Shown here: positions 46,846 to 55,761 of the stretch, piece by piece | Position numbering within the stretch: the stretch's first letter is position 1 | Layout of the letters: each line of letters opens with the position of its first letter | Origin: Vaginella massiliensis | GTDB taxonomy: Bacteria > Bacteroidota > Bacteroidia > Flavobacteriales > Weeksellaceae | DNA length: 64,000 nucleotides | Reading direction: 5' to 3' | NCBI RefSeq assembly: GCF_900089075.1 | Contig: NZ_LT593746.1 | Location: 951,207-1,015,206, forward strand | The notes under the pieces: generated by a model | What the model saw: the letters and a program-made list of their open reading frames with translations, nothing else | The model's database searches: none | Told to the model about the DNA's origin: nothing | Translations under genes and position numbers: made by a program

Positions 46846-47802
46846 ATGGACAATAGTTTAGAAAATTTGAAGCATAACAAAACGAGTAAAAGAGACATCG
46901 CCATTTGGGTTTTGTCTATTTTGCTTTTAATGAGTATCGGGTATATCATTTACCAAAACATCAATTATAAGAACCATAGCACTGCCCTGACGATAGATGC
47001 CAATGATATTGAACGCAGTCGCGAGATTCTGAAACAAGAATTGAGAGTATTACGGTCTGATTATGAGGATGTAAAAAAAGTGGCGAAAAAACAAGACTCC
47101 ACCATCAACGAGCGAGATTTGGTGATTTTCGAAAAACAAAAACAAATTCAGAGCATTCTCAACCACAAAGAAATTTCGGAGGGCGAGCTCAATCGTGCTC
47201 GAGTGCTCATCATTTCGTTGCAAGATGATATCAATGATTATAAAAAGCAAATTGCCAAGCTCATCTACGAAAACAAAGCGTTGAATGCCTCTAATTTGGC
47301 ACTGAATCTTCAGAAAGATTCGATCATCGTGGAGAAACAAACGGTCGAAAAAAATCTAAAAAACAGCCAAGAAAACTTCGATAAACATCAAGAAAGCGTA
47401 AATTCGACCTTGTCTTTGTCTAATTATAGCATCAAAGGTTTGTCGGTAAAAAATAGCGGGAAGGAAGTTGAAACAACGCGTGCAAAAAGAATCGACAAAG
47501 TCCGTGTAACCTTTGATTTGGACAACAACAATGTTGCTTCGGGCAAAAAGACTCTTTATATCGCCATCCACAAACCAGACGGTTCTTTAGGGATTTTCAA
47601 AGACGCAGAGTTTGGCGATTTGAAACTGCGCAACGGCAACGAGGTGAAATATTCTGACGTGATGTTGGTAAATTATGTAAGCGGAGAAGCACAAACCGTA
47701 AGTTTCGATTGGGTCGATTATGATTTTCCGAAAGGAAAATACGAAATTGACGTTTACGAAAACGGATTCAAAATTGGACAATCGAGCATCGAATTGAAAT
47801 AG
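46846..47802 (+). CDS. membrane-anchored coiled-coil protein
   Basis: A 318-residue protein with one N-terminal membrane segment (residues 21-40, IAIWVLSILLLMSIGYIIY). A long coiled coil spans about residues 55-185 (ERSREILKQELRVLRSDYEDV and following), and a C-terminal beta domain follows (KVRVTFDLDNNNVASGKKTLYIAI, FDWVDYDFPKGKYEIDVYENG). The C-terminal region looks like a beta-sandwich that would lie in the periplasm. No function is known. The -7-like sequence TAATTTG at about 46786 precedes it. Confidence 0.65.
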   Translation: MDNSLENLKHNKTSKRDIAIWVLSILLLMSIGYIIYQNINYKNHSTALTIDANDIERSREILKQELRVLRSDYEDVKKVAKKQDSTINERDLVIFEKQKQIQSILNHKEISEGELNRARVLIISLQDDINDYKKQIAKLIYENKALNASNLALNLQKDSIIVEKQTVEKNLKNSQENFDKHQESVNSTLSLSNYSIKGLSVKNSGKEVETTRAKRIDKVRVTFDLDNNNVASGKKTLYIAIHKPDGSLGIFKDAEFGDLKLRNGNEVKYSDVMLVNYVSGEAQTVSFDWVDYDFPKGKYEIDVYENGFKIGQSSIELK

Positions 47803-47857
47803 ATTTTGATTAAAGACGAATGTTATAAACGATAAAGGAGAAGAAAAGATTCTCCAC

Positions 47858-47896
47858 AAAAAAAGAGGCTGTTTCAAACTACAGCCTCTTTTTTAT
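47858..47896. terminator. bidirectional terminator
   Basis: AAAAGAGGCTGT (47861-47872) pairs with ACAGCCTCTTTT (47881-47892) around an 8-base loop, with A and T runs outside. It serves the coiled-coil gene and the convergent receptor gene. Confidence 0.9.
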
Positions 47897-47913
47897 GAAG
47901 TTCAGAATTCAGA

Positions 47914-50478
47914 TTAGCCTGCAGATGCCGCCATCATCTCTTCTCCACCCATCATTTCGTCTCCGTCTTGACGCTGTCTTTGGTCATGATCTCGAGTGCT
48001 TTTGATTCGGTAAGTAAAAGACAGGTTGAAAGATCGCACAGACCAACGCATGCTGTTGAAATTGCTGCTTGTCAAATTCCCAGCGTCGTCTCGGTAATAG
48101 GTCGTCACTTCGCGTTTTCTAGAGTCGAACACATCTCGAATGTTGAACGAAATAGTTCCGTTACCATTCAGTATATCTTTCGACAAAGAAAAATCCATCG
48201 AGAGATTATCTTCAATTTTTTGTTGTTTTGTTTCCATTGGACCTCTGTACGATACAGCCAATTGCGTTTTGAAATCTTTTGGCAATGTGAAATTAGAAGA
48301 TAAACGCCCTCTCATGCTGAATCCGTCCCCAGAAAAATCTTGAGAATCGGTGATGCTCTCTAAGTTGTTAAGGGCAGGATGATAGGTGTTGGGGTTTACA
48401 TAATCGTTGTTGACCTCTGTCCAAGTTCCCGATCTTTTGTACCCAAAAAGATTCACATTCATCATCAAATTCCACCATCTGAATGGTCGATACGTCGCAG
48501 TAAGATCTAGACCGTACTTGTCTTCTTCGCCAGCATTTACAGGTCTTGTAATGTAGATGCTTTGGAAATCTGTTTCTGGATTTGGCGATTGCGTTGTCGG
48601 CATATTTTTGTCTCCGCTGAAAACATTTCCTCTACGTTGAAACTGATTGATCATATCGGTTGTTTTTTGGTAAAAAATACTCGGCGTGATCATCAATCGA
48701 CCAATATTGGTGATGTAAGATAGTTCTAATGAATTGGTGTAGGTAGGATTCAGATCTGGATTTCCGTAGCGGATGTTTCGGTCATCGGTACTGTTGAAAA
48801 ACGGCATCAACATAAAGCCCATCGGACGGCGAATTCTTCGCGAATAGCTCAATTGTATTTGATTCTTATCGGTAAACGAATAATTCAACGTAGCAGAAGG
48901 GAAGAAGTCGGTGTACGATTTTTTGATTTTATTATTTAGCGTAAAATTTTCGATATTAATGTCGGAATGCTCTACCCGAGCACCTAAGAAATATTGGAAA
49001 TTTCCGATGGCGTTACCGTATTGGGTATAAGCCGCAAAAATATTTTGCTGATTATCGACATTGGCAAAATAACGCTCATTTGGTGTAAGTGAACCATCAG
49101 TATTGATGATGTGGTTTTTACTATCCGTTTTGGTGTCGGCAAAATCTGAACGAAGTCCAGCTTCAAACTTACCTTTTTCGCCAATAGGTCTTACATAGTC
49201 GGCAGTGAAAACCGCTGTTGTTTGTTTTTCTAAGCTCAATTCTTGTTCGTTCAGTCCGTTCAAACGATCGGTAAAGATAAATCCGTCTTCGTCTTCTTTT
49301 TGATAAGAAAAACGACCAGTAAAACTAAATTCGTGACCTTTCTTGTCGAATTCGTGTTTATAATTCAGGTCCAAATCGAAGTTATTTTCCAATTCCTTTT
49401 CCGACTGATGACGACCTTCGCGCGATAGAAAATTCATTTGCTGATCGAAATTTTCGTAAATGATCGAGCTGTAATTATTTCCGTTGTTGTAACGATATCC
49501 GGCAGATAAGCCAATGGTATTAAAATCGTCGATATAATATTCTGTTCCTAATCTGATGTTGTAATTTCTACGGATTCGCTCGCTATTTCTGTTGGTTGCT
49601 CGGTTGTTTCCGCCTGGCACATAAGAGGTTTCGAATGCCGAGTTTTCTCCTTCGCGATTTGTATATCGCCAACCCAAATTCGTAAACCAATTGAATTTTC
49701 TAGTTTTATAATTCAGGTTTGCATTGATACCCAACATTTCGGGTATGCCGCCATTGGCGGTAATAGAACCGTTGAAACCTGTATTGGCTCCTTTTTTCAA
49801 AACAATATTGATGATTCCTGCCGATCCAGATGCTTCGTAGCGAGAAGACGGATTGGTGATGACCTCGATTCGCTCTACGTTCTCTGCCGGAATGTTTTTT
49901 AGTGCTTCGGCTGGGTCAGAGATTCCGAGCATTCCAGAAGGTTTCCCATCGACCAAGAATTTCACGTTTTCGTTTCCGCGCAAAGAAACATTTCCTTCTG
50001 CATCCACTTCTACAGATGGTACATTAGACAAAGCGTCTGATAGCGATAAACCTTGCGACATGGGATCGTTTGCCATGTCGTAAACTTTTTTGTCGAGCTC
50101 TACTTTGTAGATGGGTTTTTCTGCAACAATTGTAGCTCCTAGTAAGGCAATTACGGCTTCTTTTTCGAGTGCGATTTTTCCGAGATTGGTATTCGTCTCT
50201 TGTATATTAAAGGTCTTCTCGGCAGAGGTATAGCCCAATGCTTCGAAAATGAAAACCAAATTGCCATTAGGCGTTTCGATCGAAAAATTTCCATTTTCAT
50301 CTGTGATAGCTTCGCCTATGAAGCCGTCGGTGTCGTTTTCTACCATTACTGAAGCATATTGTATGGCTTGCTCACTTTCCGAGTCGGTAACTTGTCCGGT
50401 TACTTTTATGTCATTCTGAGCCAGTACATTAATTGTGAAAAGACTCAAAATCATTAAACCTAAATTTTTCAAACTCAT
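47914..50478 (-). CDS. TonB-dependent outer-membrane receptor with carboxypeptidase-like N-domain
   Basis: A ~854-residue outer-membrane barrel protein. After the signal peptide (ends NVLAQ) there is a carboxypeptidase regulatory-like domain (VTGQVTDSESEQAIQYASV, GEAITDENGNFSIETPNG). A plug domain follows (ALSNVPSVEVDAEGNVSLRGNEN, VERIEVITNPSSRYEASG with the GSAGIINIVLK tail). The beta-barrel then runs to the C-terminus, with an RxHDQRQRQDG tail. It is of the type-2 outer-membrane-barrel subgroup common in Bacteroidota, with substrate unknown; no SusD partner is adjacent. The frame continues upstream to 50538, but MSLKNLGLMILSLF at 50478 is a proper signal-peptide start. Confidence 0.9.
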   Translation of the reverse strand: MSLKNLGLMILSLFTINVLAQNDIKVTGQVTDSESEQAIQYASVMVENDTDGFIGEAITDENGNFSIETPNGNLVFIFEALGYTSAEKTFNIQETNTNLGKIALEKEAVIALLGATIVAEKPIYKVELDKKVYDMANDPMSQGLSLSDALSNVPSVEVDAEGNVSLRGNENVKFLVDGKPSGMLGISDPAEALKNIPAENVERIEVITNPSSRYEASGSAGIINIVLKKGANTGFNGSITANGGIPEMLGINANLNYKTRKFNWFTNLGWRYTNREGENSAFETSYVPGGNNRATNRNSERIRRNYNIRLGTEYYIDDFNTIGLSAGYRYNNGNNYSSIIYENFDQQMNFLSREGRHQSEKELENNFDLDLNYKHEFDKKGHEFSFTGRFSYQKEDEDGFIFTDRLNGLNEQELSLEKQTTAVFTADYVRPIGEKGKFEAGLRSDFADTKTDSKNHIINTDGSLTPNERYFANVDNQQNIFAAYTQYGNAIGNFQYFLGARVEHSDINIENFTLNNKIKKSYTDFFPSATLNYSFTDKNQIQLSYSRRIRRPMGFMLMPFFNSTDDRNIRYGNPDLNPTYTNSLELSYITNIGRLMITPSIFYQKTTDMINQFQRRGNVFSGDKNMPTTQSPNPETDFQSIYITRPVNAGEEDKYGLDLTATYRPFRWWNLMMNVNLFGYKRSGTWTEVNNDYVNPNTYHPALNNLESITDSQDFSGDGFSMRGRLSSNFTLPKDFKTQLAVSYRGPMETKQQKIEDNLSMDFSLSKDILNGNGTISFNIRDVFDSRKREVTTYYRDDAGNLTSSNFNSMRWSVRSFNLSFTYRIKSTRDHDQRQRQDGDEMMGGEEMMAASAG

Positions 50479-50615
50479 TTCTGTTATATTTATCTTGAAT
50501 CTTTTAGACAATGAAAAGCAATAAAGGTTTAACCACATTAAAAATAATTTTTTATAAATTAAACCTTTCGAGTGGCAAAATGTCTAATGTATACGAACAC
50601 ATAAAATAAGTGAAT

Positions 50616-50927
50616 ATGAAAACGATAGGAAAAGTAATTTTGGTGTTGGGGTTTGCGATCGGAAGTGTTTCTTTGAAGGCGCAGCACAACGACCACGGAA
50701 AGAACGTTCTAGAGCGAATGAAAAAAGAGCTGAGATTGACAGATGATCAAGTTGCGAAAATACAAGCGGTGCATGATTCTTATGCGAATGATAAGATGGA
50801 GTTGAGAAAAAGAATGGACGATATTCGTGCAAAAGAGAAAGCTGAGATAAAGAAAATTCTTACCGACGAACAGTTGAAAAAACTGAAAGCTTTGAAAGAA
50901 AAAAACAGAGCGGTAAAACCAAGATGA
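50616..50927 (+). CDS. small secreted Spy-like helical protein
   Basis: A 103-residue secreted protein. The signal peptide MKTIGKVILVLGFAIGSVSLKA is followed by a helical, charged region (LRLTDDQVAKIQAVHDSYANDK, AEIKKILTDEQLKKLKALKEK). The arrangement LTxxQ/LTDEQ resembles Spy/CpxP-type periplasmic chaperones, though it is shorter; assignment is tentative. The ATG at 50616 is preferred over GTG at 50610. It is divergent from the TonB-dependent receptor. Confidence 0.65.
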   Translation: MKTIGKVILVLGFAIGSVSLKAQHNDHGKNVLERMKKELRLTDDQVAKIQAVHDSYANDKMELRKRMDDIRAKEKAEIKKILTDEQLKKLKALKEKNRAVKPR

Positions 50928-50953
50928 TAGATTATAGATAATATAAATAGTGT

Positions 50954-50983
50954 AAAAGCCCTTTCGAACTCGAAAGGGCTTTT
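50954..50983. terminator. bidirectional terminator
   Basis: AAAAGCCCTTTCG (50954-50966) and CGAAAGGGCTTTT (50971-50983) form a perfect 13-bp stem with a 4-base loop between convergent genes. Confidence 0.92.
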
Positions 50984-50995
50984 AAGTTTTTTAGC

Positions 50996-51529
50996 TTATT
51001 CAATTTCCTTTAAAACCGCTAAAGCTTTCTCATAATCGGGTTCTTGCTCTATTTTTGGTACCACCTCTTGATGAAAAATTTCGTGTCGACGGTTGAGCAC
51101 AATCACCACGCGGGCAAACAAACCTTCTAACGGTTCGGTGGTTATGCCCACACCATAGTTCAGCTCGAAATCGTTATCATTCGCAGCAGAAAGCGTATAG
51201 ACATTATCGATGCCTTCTGCGGCACAGAAATTTGCAATTTCTTCTTGCGAGTCTTTCGAAATGTTGATGACAACAGTATCGGTTAGTTTCGTTGCTTCTT
51301 CGTTGAATTTTCGTACAGATGCCGCACAAACAGGCGTGTTGATTTTCGGAAATATGTTCAGCACTACTTTTTTACCTTTGAAATCAGACAGCGAAATCAT
51401 TTTTCCGTTGCTATCTGGCAAGCTAAAGTCATGAGCAAAGGCTCCTACTCGTGTAAAAATACCTTTGGTTCTTACCTCTTCTCCTTTGAAGGTGATTTGC
51501 ACATCGATTGGTTGTTCCATTTCTTCCAT
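50996..51529 (-). CDS. tpx: thiol peroxidase (Tpx-type peroxiredoxin)
   Basis: A 177-residue atypical 2-Cys peroxiredoxin that reduces lipid and alkyl hydroperoxides with thioredoxin. The peroxidatic Cys68 is in KINTPVCAASVRKFNEEA and the resolving Cys102 is in FCAAEGIDNVYTLS, the Tpx spacing. The N-terminal region (ITFKGEEVRTKG) matches the family. A second in-frame Met at residue 4 could be the start. Together with bcp and trxA in the window it adds to thioredoxin-linked peroxide defence. Confidence 0.93.
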   Translation of the reverse strand: MEEMEQPIDVQITFKGEEVRTKGIFTRVGAFAHDFSLPDSNGKMISLSDFKGKKVVLNIFPKINTPVCAASVRKFNEEATKLTDTVVINISKDSQEEIANFCAAEGIDNVYTLSAANDNDFELNYGVGITTEPLEGLFARVVIVLNRRHEIFHQEVVPKIEQEPDYEKALAVLKEIE

Positions 51530-51697
51530 GTTCGTTTTGTTTTTTTACGTTTTATATAAAAGTACTAAATCTTGAAAGAAGTAGGCGCATTGCCGTCGAT
51601 AAATTTTTAATTAAATTTAGATAAGGGATAAAAAACTAAAATCCTCGCATAAAAATACACAAATTCCTATCTTCGCAAGAAATATGCAACTACACAC

Positions 51698-52882
51698 ATG
51701 GAACAATTATCGAATCGTTTGAAAAACTTGAAGCCTTCGGCAACCATTGCAATGACGCAAAAAGCTCGTGAATTGAAGTCTCAAGGTTTAGACATCATCA
51801 GCCTAAGTATTGGCGAACCAGATTTCAATACACCAGATTTTATAAAAGAAGCAGCCAAAAAGGCAATCGACGAAAATTGGTCGGCATACACGCCAATTGC
51901 AGGTTATCAAGAGTTGCGAGAAGCCATTGCAACAAAATTCAGACGCGATAATCATATCGATTACAAACCCTCGCAAATTGTGGTTTCTACAGGGGCAAAG
52001 CAGTCGATCTATAATGTGTTGCAATCGATTGTATCGAAAGGCGATGAGGTATTGGTGCCTACGCCTTATTGGGTGAGTTATTCTGATATTATCGAGTTGT
52101 CTGAGGGCGTTCCGGTTTTCATCAATACCACAATCGAGAACGATTTCAAGGTTACGGCAAGTCAAATCGAGGCAGCAATTACACCAAAAACCAAGGCGAT
52201 AATTTTCAGTTCGCCCTGCAATCCTTCGGGGAGCGTGTATACTGCCGAGGAGCTGAAAGCAATTGCGCAGGTGTTGGCAAAACACAAAAATATTGTCATC
52301 ATTTCAGACGAAATTTATGAACATATTGTCTACGGAGATAAGATTGCCAGCATGGCATCTTTTCCAGAAGTTTACGACCAAACGGTAACCGTAAACGGAT
52401 TGGCCAAAGGATTTGCGATGACGGGTTGGCGAATCGGATTTATTGGAGCGCCAGAATGGATTGCCAAAGCATGCGAGACTTTACAAGGGCAGGTTACCTC
52501 TGGGGCCAACTCAATCGCACAGCGAGCTGCCATTACAGCCTTGTTGGCAGACCCCAAAGAAATTCGTTATATGGTGGATGCTTTTGCAGAGCGTCGGGCA
52601 AAGATGATTCAATGGGCAAATGAAATAGCCGGTTTCAAGGTGAATGAGCCCCAAGGAGCATTTTATTTGTTTCCTGATGTTTCGGCGCTTTTTGGTAAAA
52701 CCTTTCAAGGGATTACGTTGCACAATGCCGATGATGTTGCCATGTATTTGCTCGAGAAAGCATTGGTTGCGGTGGTTTCTGGGACGTCTTTTGGTTCGCC
52801 CAATTGCATACGCATTTCGTATGCGGCAGCTCTTGATGAATTAGAAGAAGCGATGAAACGAATAAAAAAGGCGTTGGAATAA
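51698..52882 (+). CDS. pyridoxal-phosphate-dependent aspartate aminotransferase
   Basis: A 394-residue class I/II aminotransferase of the AspC/AspB-like Ib subgroup, which moves the amino group of aspartate to 2-oxoglutarate. Landmarks are ISLSIGEPDFNTPDF near the start, PTPYWVSY, SSPCNPSGSVY, IISDEIYEHIVYG (the Asp that contacts the PLP nitrogen), and VNGLAKGFAMTGWRIGF with the Schiff-base lysine. The C-terminal CIRISYAA supplies the Arg that binds substrate carboxylate. The exact substrate is not proven. Confidence 0.92.
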   Translation: MEQLSNRLKNLKPSATIAMTQKARELKSQGLDIISLSIGEPDFNTPDFIKEAAKKAIDENWSAYTPIAGYQELREAIATKFRRDNHIDYKPSQIVVSTGAKQSIYNVLQSIVSKGDEVLVPTPYWVSYSDIIELSEGVPVFINTTIENDFKVTASQIEAAITPKTKAIIFSSPCNPSGSVYTAEELKAIAQVLAKHKNIVIISDEIYEHIVYGDKIASMASFPEVYDQTVTVNGLAKGFAMTGWRIGFIGAPEWIAKACETLQGQVTSGANSIAQRAAITALLADPKEIRYMVDAFAERRAKMIQWANEIAGFKVNEPQGAFYLFPDVSALFGKTFQGITLHNADDVAMYLLEKALVAVVSGTSFGSPNCIRISYAAALDELEEAMKRIKKALE

Positions 52883-53034
52883 AAATGAGCTTCATAAGGC
52901 TCGAGTTACAGTATTGATATGCCCTGGCAAGAAGTATTACTTTTGCTTTGGGCATTTTTTATTGTAATAATTGTCCAGTTATCAATTGGTTAGATTTACG
53001 TTACGAAATTGGACGATTTTTTTTAATTTTTTTC

Positions 53035-53066
53035 TTGTATTAGTTCAAAATAAGTTTTTATATTTG
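53035..53066 (+). promoter_or_regulatory. promoter of tRNA-Met
   Basis: TTG at 53035-53037, 21 bp, TATATTTG at 53059-53066. The tRNA starts 11 bases later. Confidence 0.65.
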
Positions 53067-53076
53067 CACTCCAAAC

Positions 53077-53150
53077 GGCGAGGTAGCTCAGATGGTTAGA
53101 GCGCAGGATTCATAACCCTGAGGTCGGCAGTTCGATTCTGCTCTTCGCTA
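53077..53150 (+). tRNA. tRNA-Met (CAT)
   Basis: Acceptor arms GGCGAGG and CTTCGCT pair with G-T wobbles, D arm GCTCAGATGGTTAGAGC, anticodon CAT in ATTCATAAC, T arm CAGTTCGATTCTG. The first pair is G-T rather than the C-A mismatch of initiators, so it is probably the elongator (a tRNA-Ile with modified CAT is possible). The accessory island begins just after it. Confidence 0.9.
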
Positions 53151-53194
53151 CAAAATAATTGATAATCGATAGATTATTGATTTAATGGACTAAA

Positions 53195-53229
53195 AAAGGG
53201 ACTAAATCATTATGTTAGTCCCTTTTTTT
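53195..53229 (+). terminator. terminator downstream of tRNA-Met
   Basis: AAAAGGGACTAA pairs with TTAGTCCCTTTT, with a 9-base loop, and T runs on. The nearby repeat of GGACTAAA at 53188 and 53199 is worth noting at an island edge. Confidence 0.8.
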
Positions 53230-53316
53230 TATGTAATAAACCTCAAATTAATTAAATTCTTTATAACCGAAATATTGAAAAATTTTAGCTTCAATTACTC
53301 TTTAGATCATTGTAAT

Positions 53317-53784
53317 TTACAACCTTCTCAAATCGTTTCTTACAATGGCAACCCACTTACCTAGAGAAACAACTGTGTCTTCATCTGAAAGTTGAATTTT
53401 TGGGAAATCCTTATTGTCTGAAATTAAAGAATTGGATTTCAAGTCTAATCTTCTGGTGGTGAATTTTGAATTATTTACAGAAAACACCCCTAATTCATCG
53501 TGGTCAATATTAAGATCTGATCGAATGATTAATAAATCTCCTGTAACGATTGTTGGATAATTTGAATTTCCTTTCGCTTTTGCAATGTAAGTACATTCGG
53601 GTTTGCTTAGAAATCGTTCGTCTAAACTTAATTTTTCACCCACAAAATCCGAAGCAGGAGAGGGAAAACCATTCTCTACACTTTCGTGAATTTCGACATA
53701 AAATATTTCGCCATCATTTTTGATGTCTAATAATTCCAAATCTTCAAATTTTAGTTTGGTATCTAACTTAGTTATCTTCATCAT
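53317..53784 (-). CDS. UmuD-like S24 family protein with altered catalytic lysine
   Basis: A 155-residue protein related to UmuD, the protease-fold partner of DNA polymerase V. FPSPASDFVGEKLSLDERFL aligns with the UmuD opening FPSPAADYVEQRIDL; the Ser of AKGNSN (residue 74) is at the UmuD Ser60 position. The lysine that completes the dyad (UmuD Lys97, in FTVKKL) is Arg111 here (FTTRRL), and the cleavage pair Cys-Gly reads Asn-Gly. So self-cleavage may be lost, or the protein may act uncut. The ATG at 53784 overlaps the umuC stop by four bases and lies 3' of umuC, the reverse of the usual umuD-umuC order. Confidence 0.75.
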   Translation of the reverse strand: MMKITKLDTKLKFEDLELLDIKNDGEIFYVEIHESVENGFPSPASDFVGEKLSLDERFLSKPECTYIAKAKGNSNYPTIVTGDLLIIRSDLNIDHDELGVFSVNNSKFTTRRLDLKSNSLISDNKDFPKIQLSDEDTVVSLGKWVAIVRNDLRRL

Positions 53785-54839
53785 TCTATTTCTAAAAGTT
53801 CGTTCCAATTCGTTGTATATCGAGGAGATAAGTGTTCTTGCTTCATTTTTTCTCGTCTGCCAAAATCTTGACTTCCCAATTTTACAACGGGATTAGGCAA
53901 AGATCGGTTCAATTTATCCATTGTTTTCATCAAGGCTTTATGTTTTTCATCTTCCTTATAAAATAAATTTAATTGCTTGAATGGTTCGGGTGATATTTTA
54001 CCCAAAATTACACCTGCTTTTTAATATTCATAACCCTCTCTATAAATTAAATTTAAAGCATATGTTGCTGTTTTAGATAGTGTTATACTTGAATTTGTAG
54101 GTTCGGGTAAATCTATTGTGATTGAATTGTTATACTGCGGTTTATGTTGAGTGAAAAAATTAGTTCTAATGAAAACCGTTATTTGCTGACAATATGATTG
54201 TTGATTTCTTAACTTTTCGGCACATCGACTTGAAAACGTACTTATCCTTTCATTTAGTTCAGATTTTTTAATAAAACTTTTATCAAAACTTCGGGTTGTA
54301 GCAATGTTTTTTTTCTTTTGTACCGCTTCTAGTTCAAGACATTCAAGCCCTAAAAGTTCTTTTTTTATTCTTAATCCTACGATACTCATTTCGGTTTGAA
54401 TAAAAGAATCGGGAAGTTGTTTGAAATCAAATGCAGTTTTCACACCTATGTTTTCTAATCGTGTACGATGTTGTCTTCCAATACCCCAAACATCACCGAT
54501 TTTTAACCATTTGAGTGCTTTGATTCTTTTTTCATCTGAATCAATACTATATACACCATCTAATTCTTGGGAAAATTTTTTGGCAATACGATTGGCTACT
54601 TTTGCCAATGTTTTATTGGGTCCAAAACCTACCGATACAGGAATCAACGTTTTTTTTAGTACATCGGCTTTCATTTTTAGACCATATTCTTTCAAATTAT
54701 AGTTTTCAAATCCATTGAATTTTAAAAATATTTCATCAATAGAATACACTTCAATTTCGGGTGTATAATTAGATAAAATCGTCATTACACGCCAACTCAT
54801 ATCACCATACAAAGCAAAATTGGTTGAAAAGATTTCCAC
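53781..54839 (-). pseudogene. umuC-like Y-family polymerase: N-terminus deleted, internal stop
   Basis: This is a remnant of a UmuC-type translesion polymerase. From FSTNFALYGDMSWRV onward it shows the palm motif YSIDEIFL (catalytic Asp-Glu), VGFGPNKTLAKVANRIAKK, and the little-finger region. The first 65 or so residues, including the first catalytic Asp, are missing: homology starts abruptly at 54839 where a primase-like gene is joined on. The frame then reads GYEY-TAA-KAGVILGKISPEPF, with the TAA at 54021-54023 where related proteins have Lys in YKKAGV, so one A-to-T change (AAA to TAA) breaks it. The 74 residues after the stop are intact in the same frame. Confidence 0.85.
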
Positions 54840-55035
54840 CTTCGTTATTTTGAAAACTAAAAAAACCATTATCGTTAACAGAATATTTACTTTCATTGGC
54901 TTTAAAAAAGAAATCCCTTCCTTTTTTGGTTTCAAATTTTACTTTTCCTTTTTGTTCAAGATATAAGAAGTGATCTAAGACAGAAACACTGTTTGAAATT
55001 CGGTCGACTTCTTCTTTCGTGTATGAATGGTTCAT
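54802..55035 (-). pseudogene. N-terminal fragment of a mobile-element primase-like protein
   Basis: About 68 residues (SVSVLDHFLYLEQKGKVKFE, DFFFKANESKYSVN, FFSFQNNEGGN) resemble the N-terminus of CHC2/DUF3991-type primase-like proteins of Bacteroidota conjugative elements. At residue 66-68 (EGG, about 54840) it switches out of frame into umuC sequence and stops at 54802. The rest of the primase is absent, so a deletion joined the two genes. Its ATG is three bases from the stop of the lipoprotein gene upstream, suggesting an operon. Confidence 0.6.
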
Positions 55036-55038
55036 GTT

Positions 55039-55704
55039 TTATTTTACTTTTTTTGCATAATCGTTGTAATTGAAAAATTCTTCGGCTTCATCATCCCAAT
55101 TCTTTCTTGGAATTATCTGAAGAGTGACAAATACATCTGTGTTTTTATTATAGGTGTCAATTCTTTCTAATCGACCTTCATAATCTTTTTCAACATGTTT
55201 GTACAGCGAATAAGGCAAAATTGTATCGGTTTGATAGATGTAAAAACGTGAGTACAAATCGGGAGAATTTATCTCGAATCGTTTGTATTTTTTTTTGAAA
55301 AGAATAGTATCAGGTAAAGGTCTTCTATGGTCGTAATTCGGAATTTCTTCATTGGTATAAATAGCACCATTTTCTTTTTGAAAAACCGAATAAGCTTTGC
55401 TTTCTAATAAATCTGAGATTAAGGTTTGTTCAGCATTGGTACTTATTGGATAATAAGCGGTATCTAAAATAAAATTACTTTCAATATTGATTGATGGAAA
55501 ATTAATGTCTGGAATCAATTCTAAAATGGAATCATTCGAATAATTGATTTTTGTAACATAATATGTTTGAATTTCATCCAAACCTTTTGAAGCGTTAAAA
55601 TAGACGTTTGAAATCATGTCTATTCCGCCTTTGGATGATTTTATTTTGTTGTCACAAGAAATTAATGCAGAAAGAAAAACAGGTATTAAAATTAGCTTTT
55701 TCAT
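55039..55704 (-). CDS. lipoprotein of unknown function
   Basis: A ~221-residue lipoprotein. The signal MKKLILIPVFLSALISC has a lipobox with Cys17, and the ATG at 55704 is preferred over the longer frame starting at 55734. The mature protein is beta-rich and charged (YYVTKINYSNDSILELIPDIN, RFEINSPDLYSRFYIYQTD) with no recognised domain. Its position between DUF3945-like and primase-like genes suggests mobile-element cargo. It is one of few intact genes in this part. Confidence 0.65.
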   Translation of the reverse strand: MKKLILIPVFLSALISCDNKIKSSKGGIDMISNVYFNASKGLDEIQTYYVTKINYSNDSILELIPDINFPSINIESNFILDTAYYPISTNAEQTLISDLLESKAYSVFQKENGAIYTNEEIPNYDHRRPLPDTILFKKKYKRFEINSPDLYSRFYIYQTDTILPYSLYKHVEKDYEGRLERIDTYNKNTDVFVTLQIIPRKNWDDEAEEFFNYNDYAKKVK

Positions 55705-55761
55705 ATTTATTTGATTGATTAAAAAAAACGGCAACTTTCGAGTAGTGCCGTTTATAAAGTT

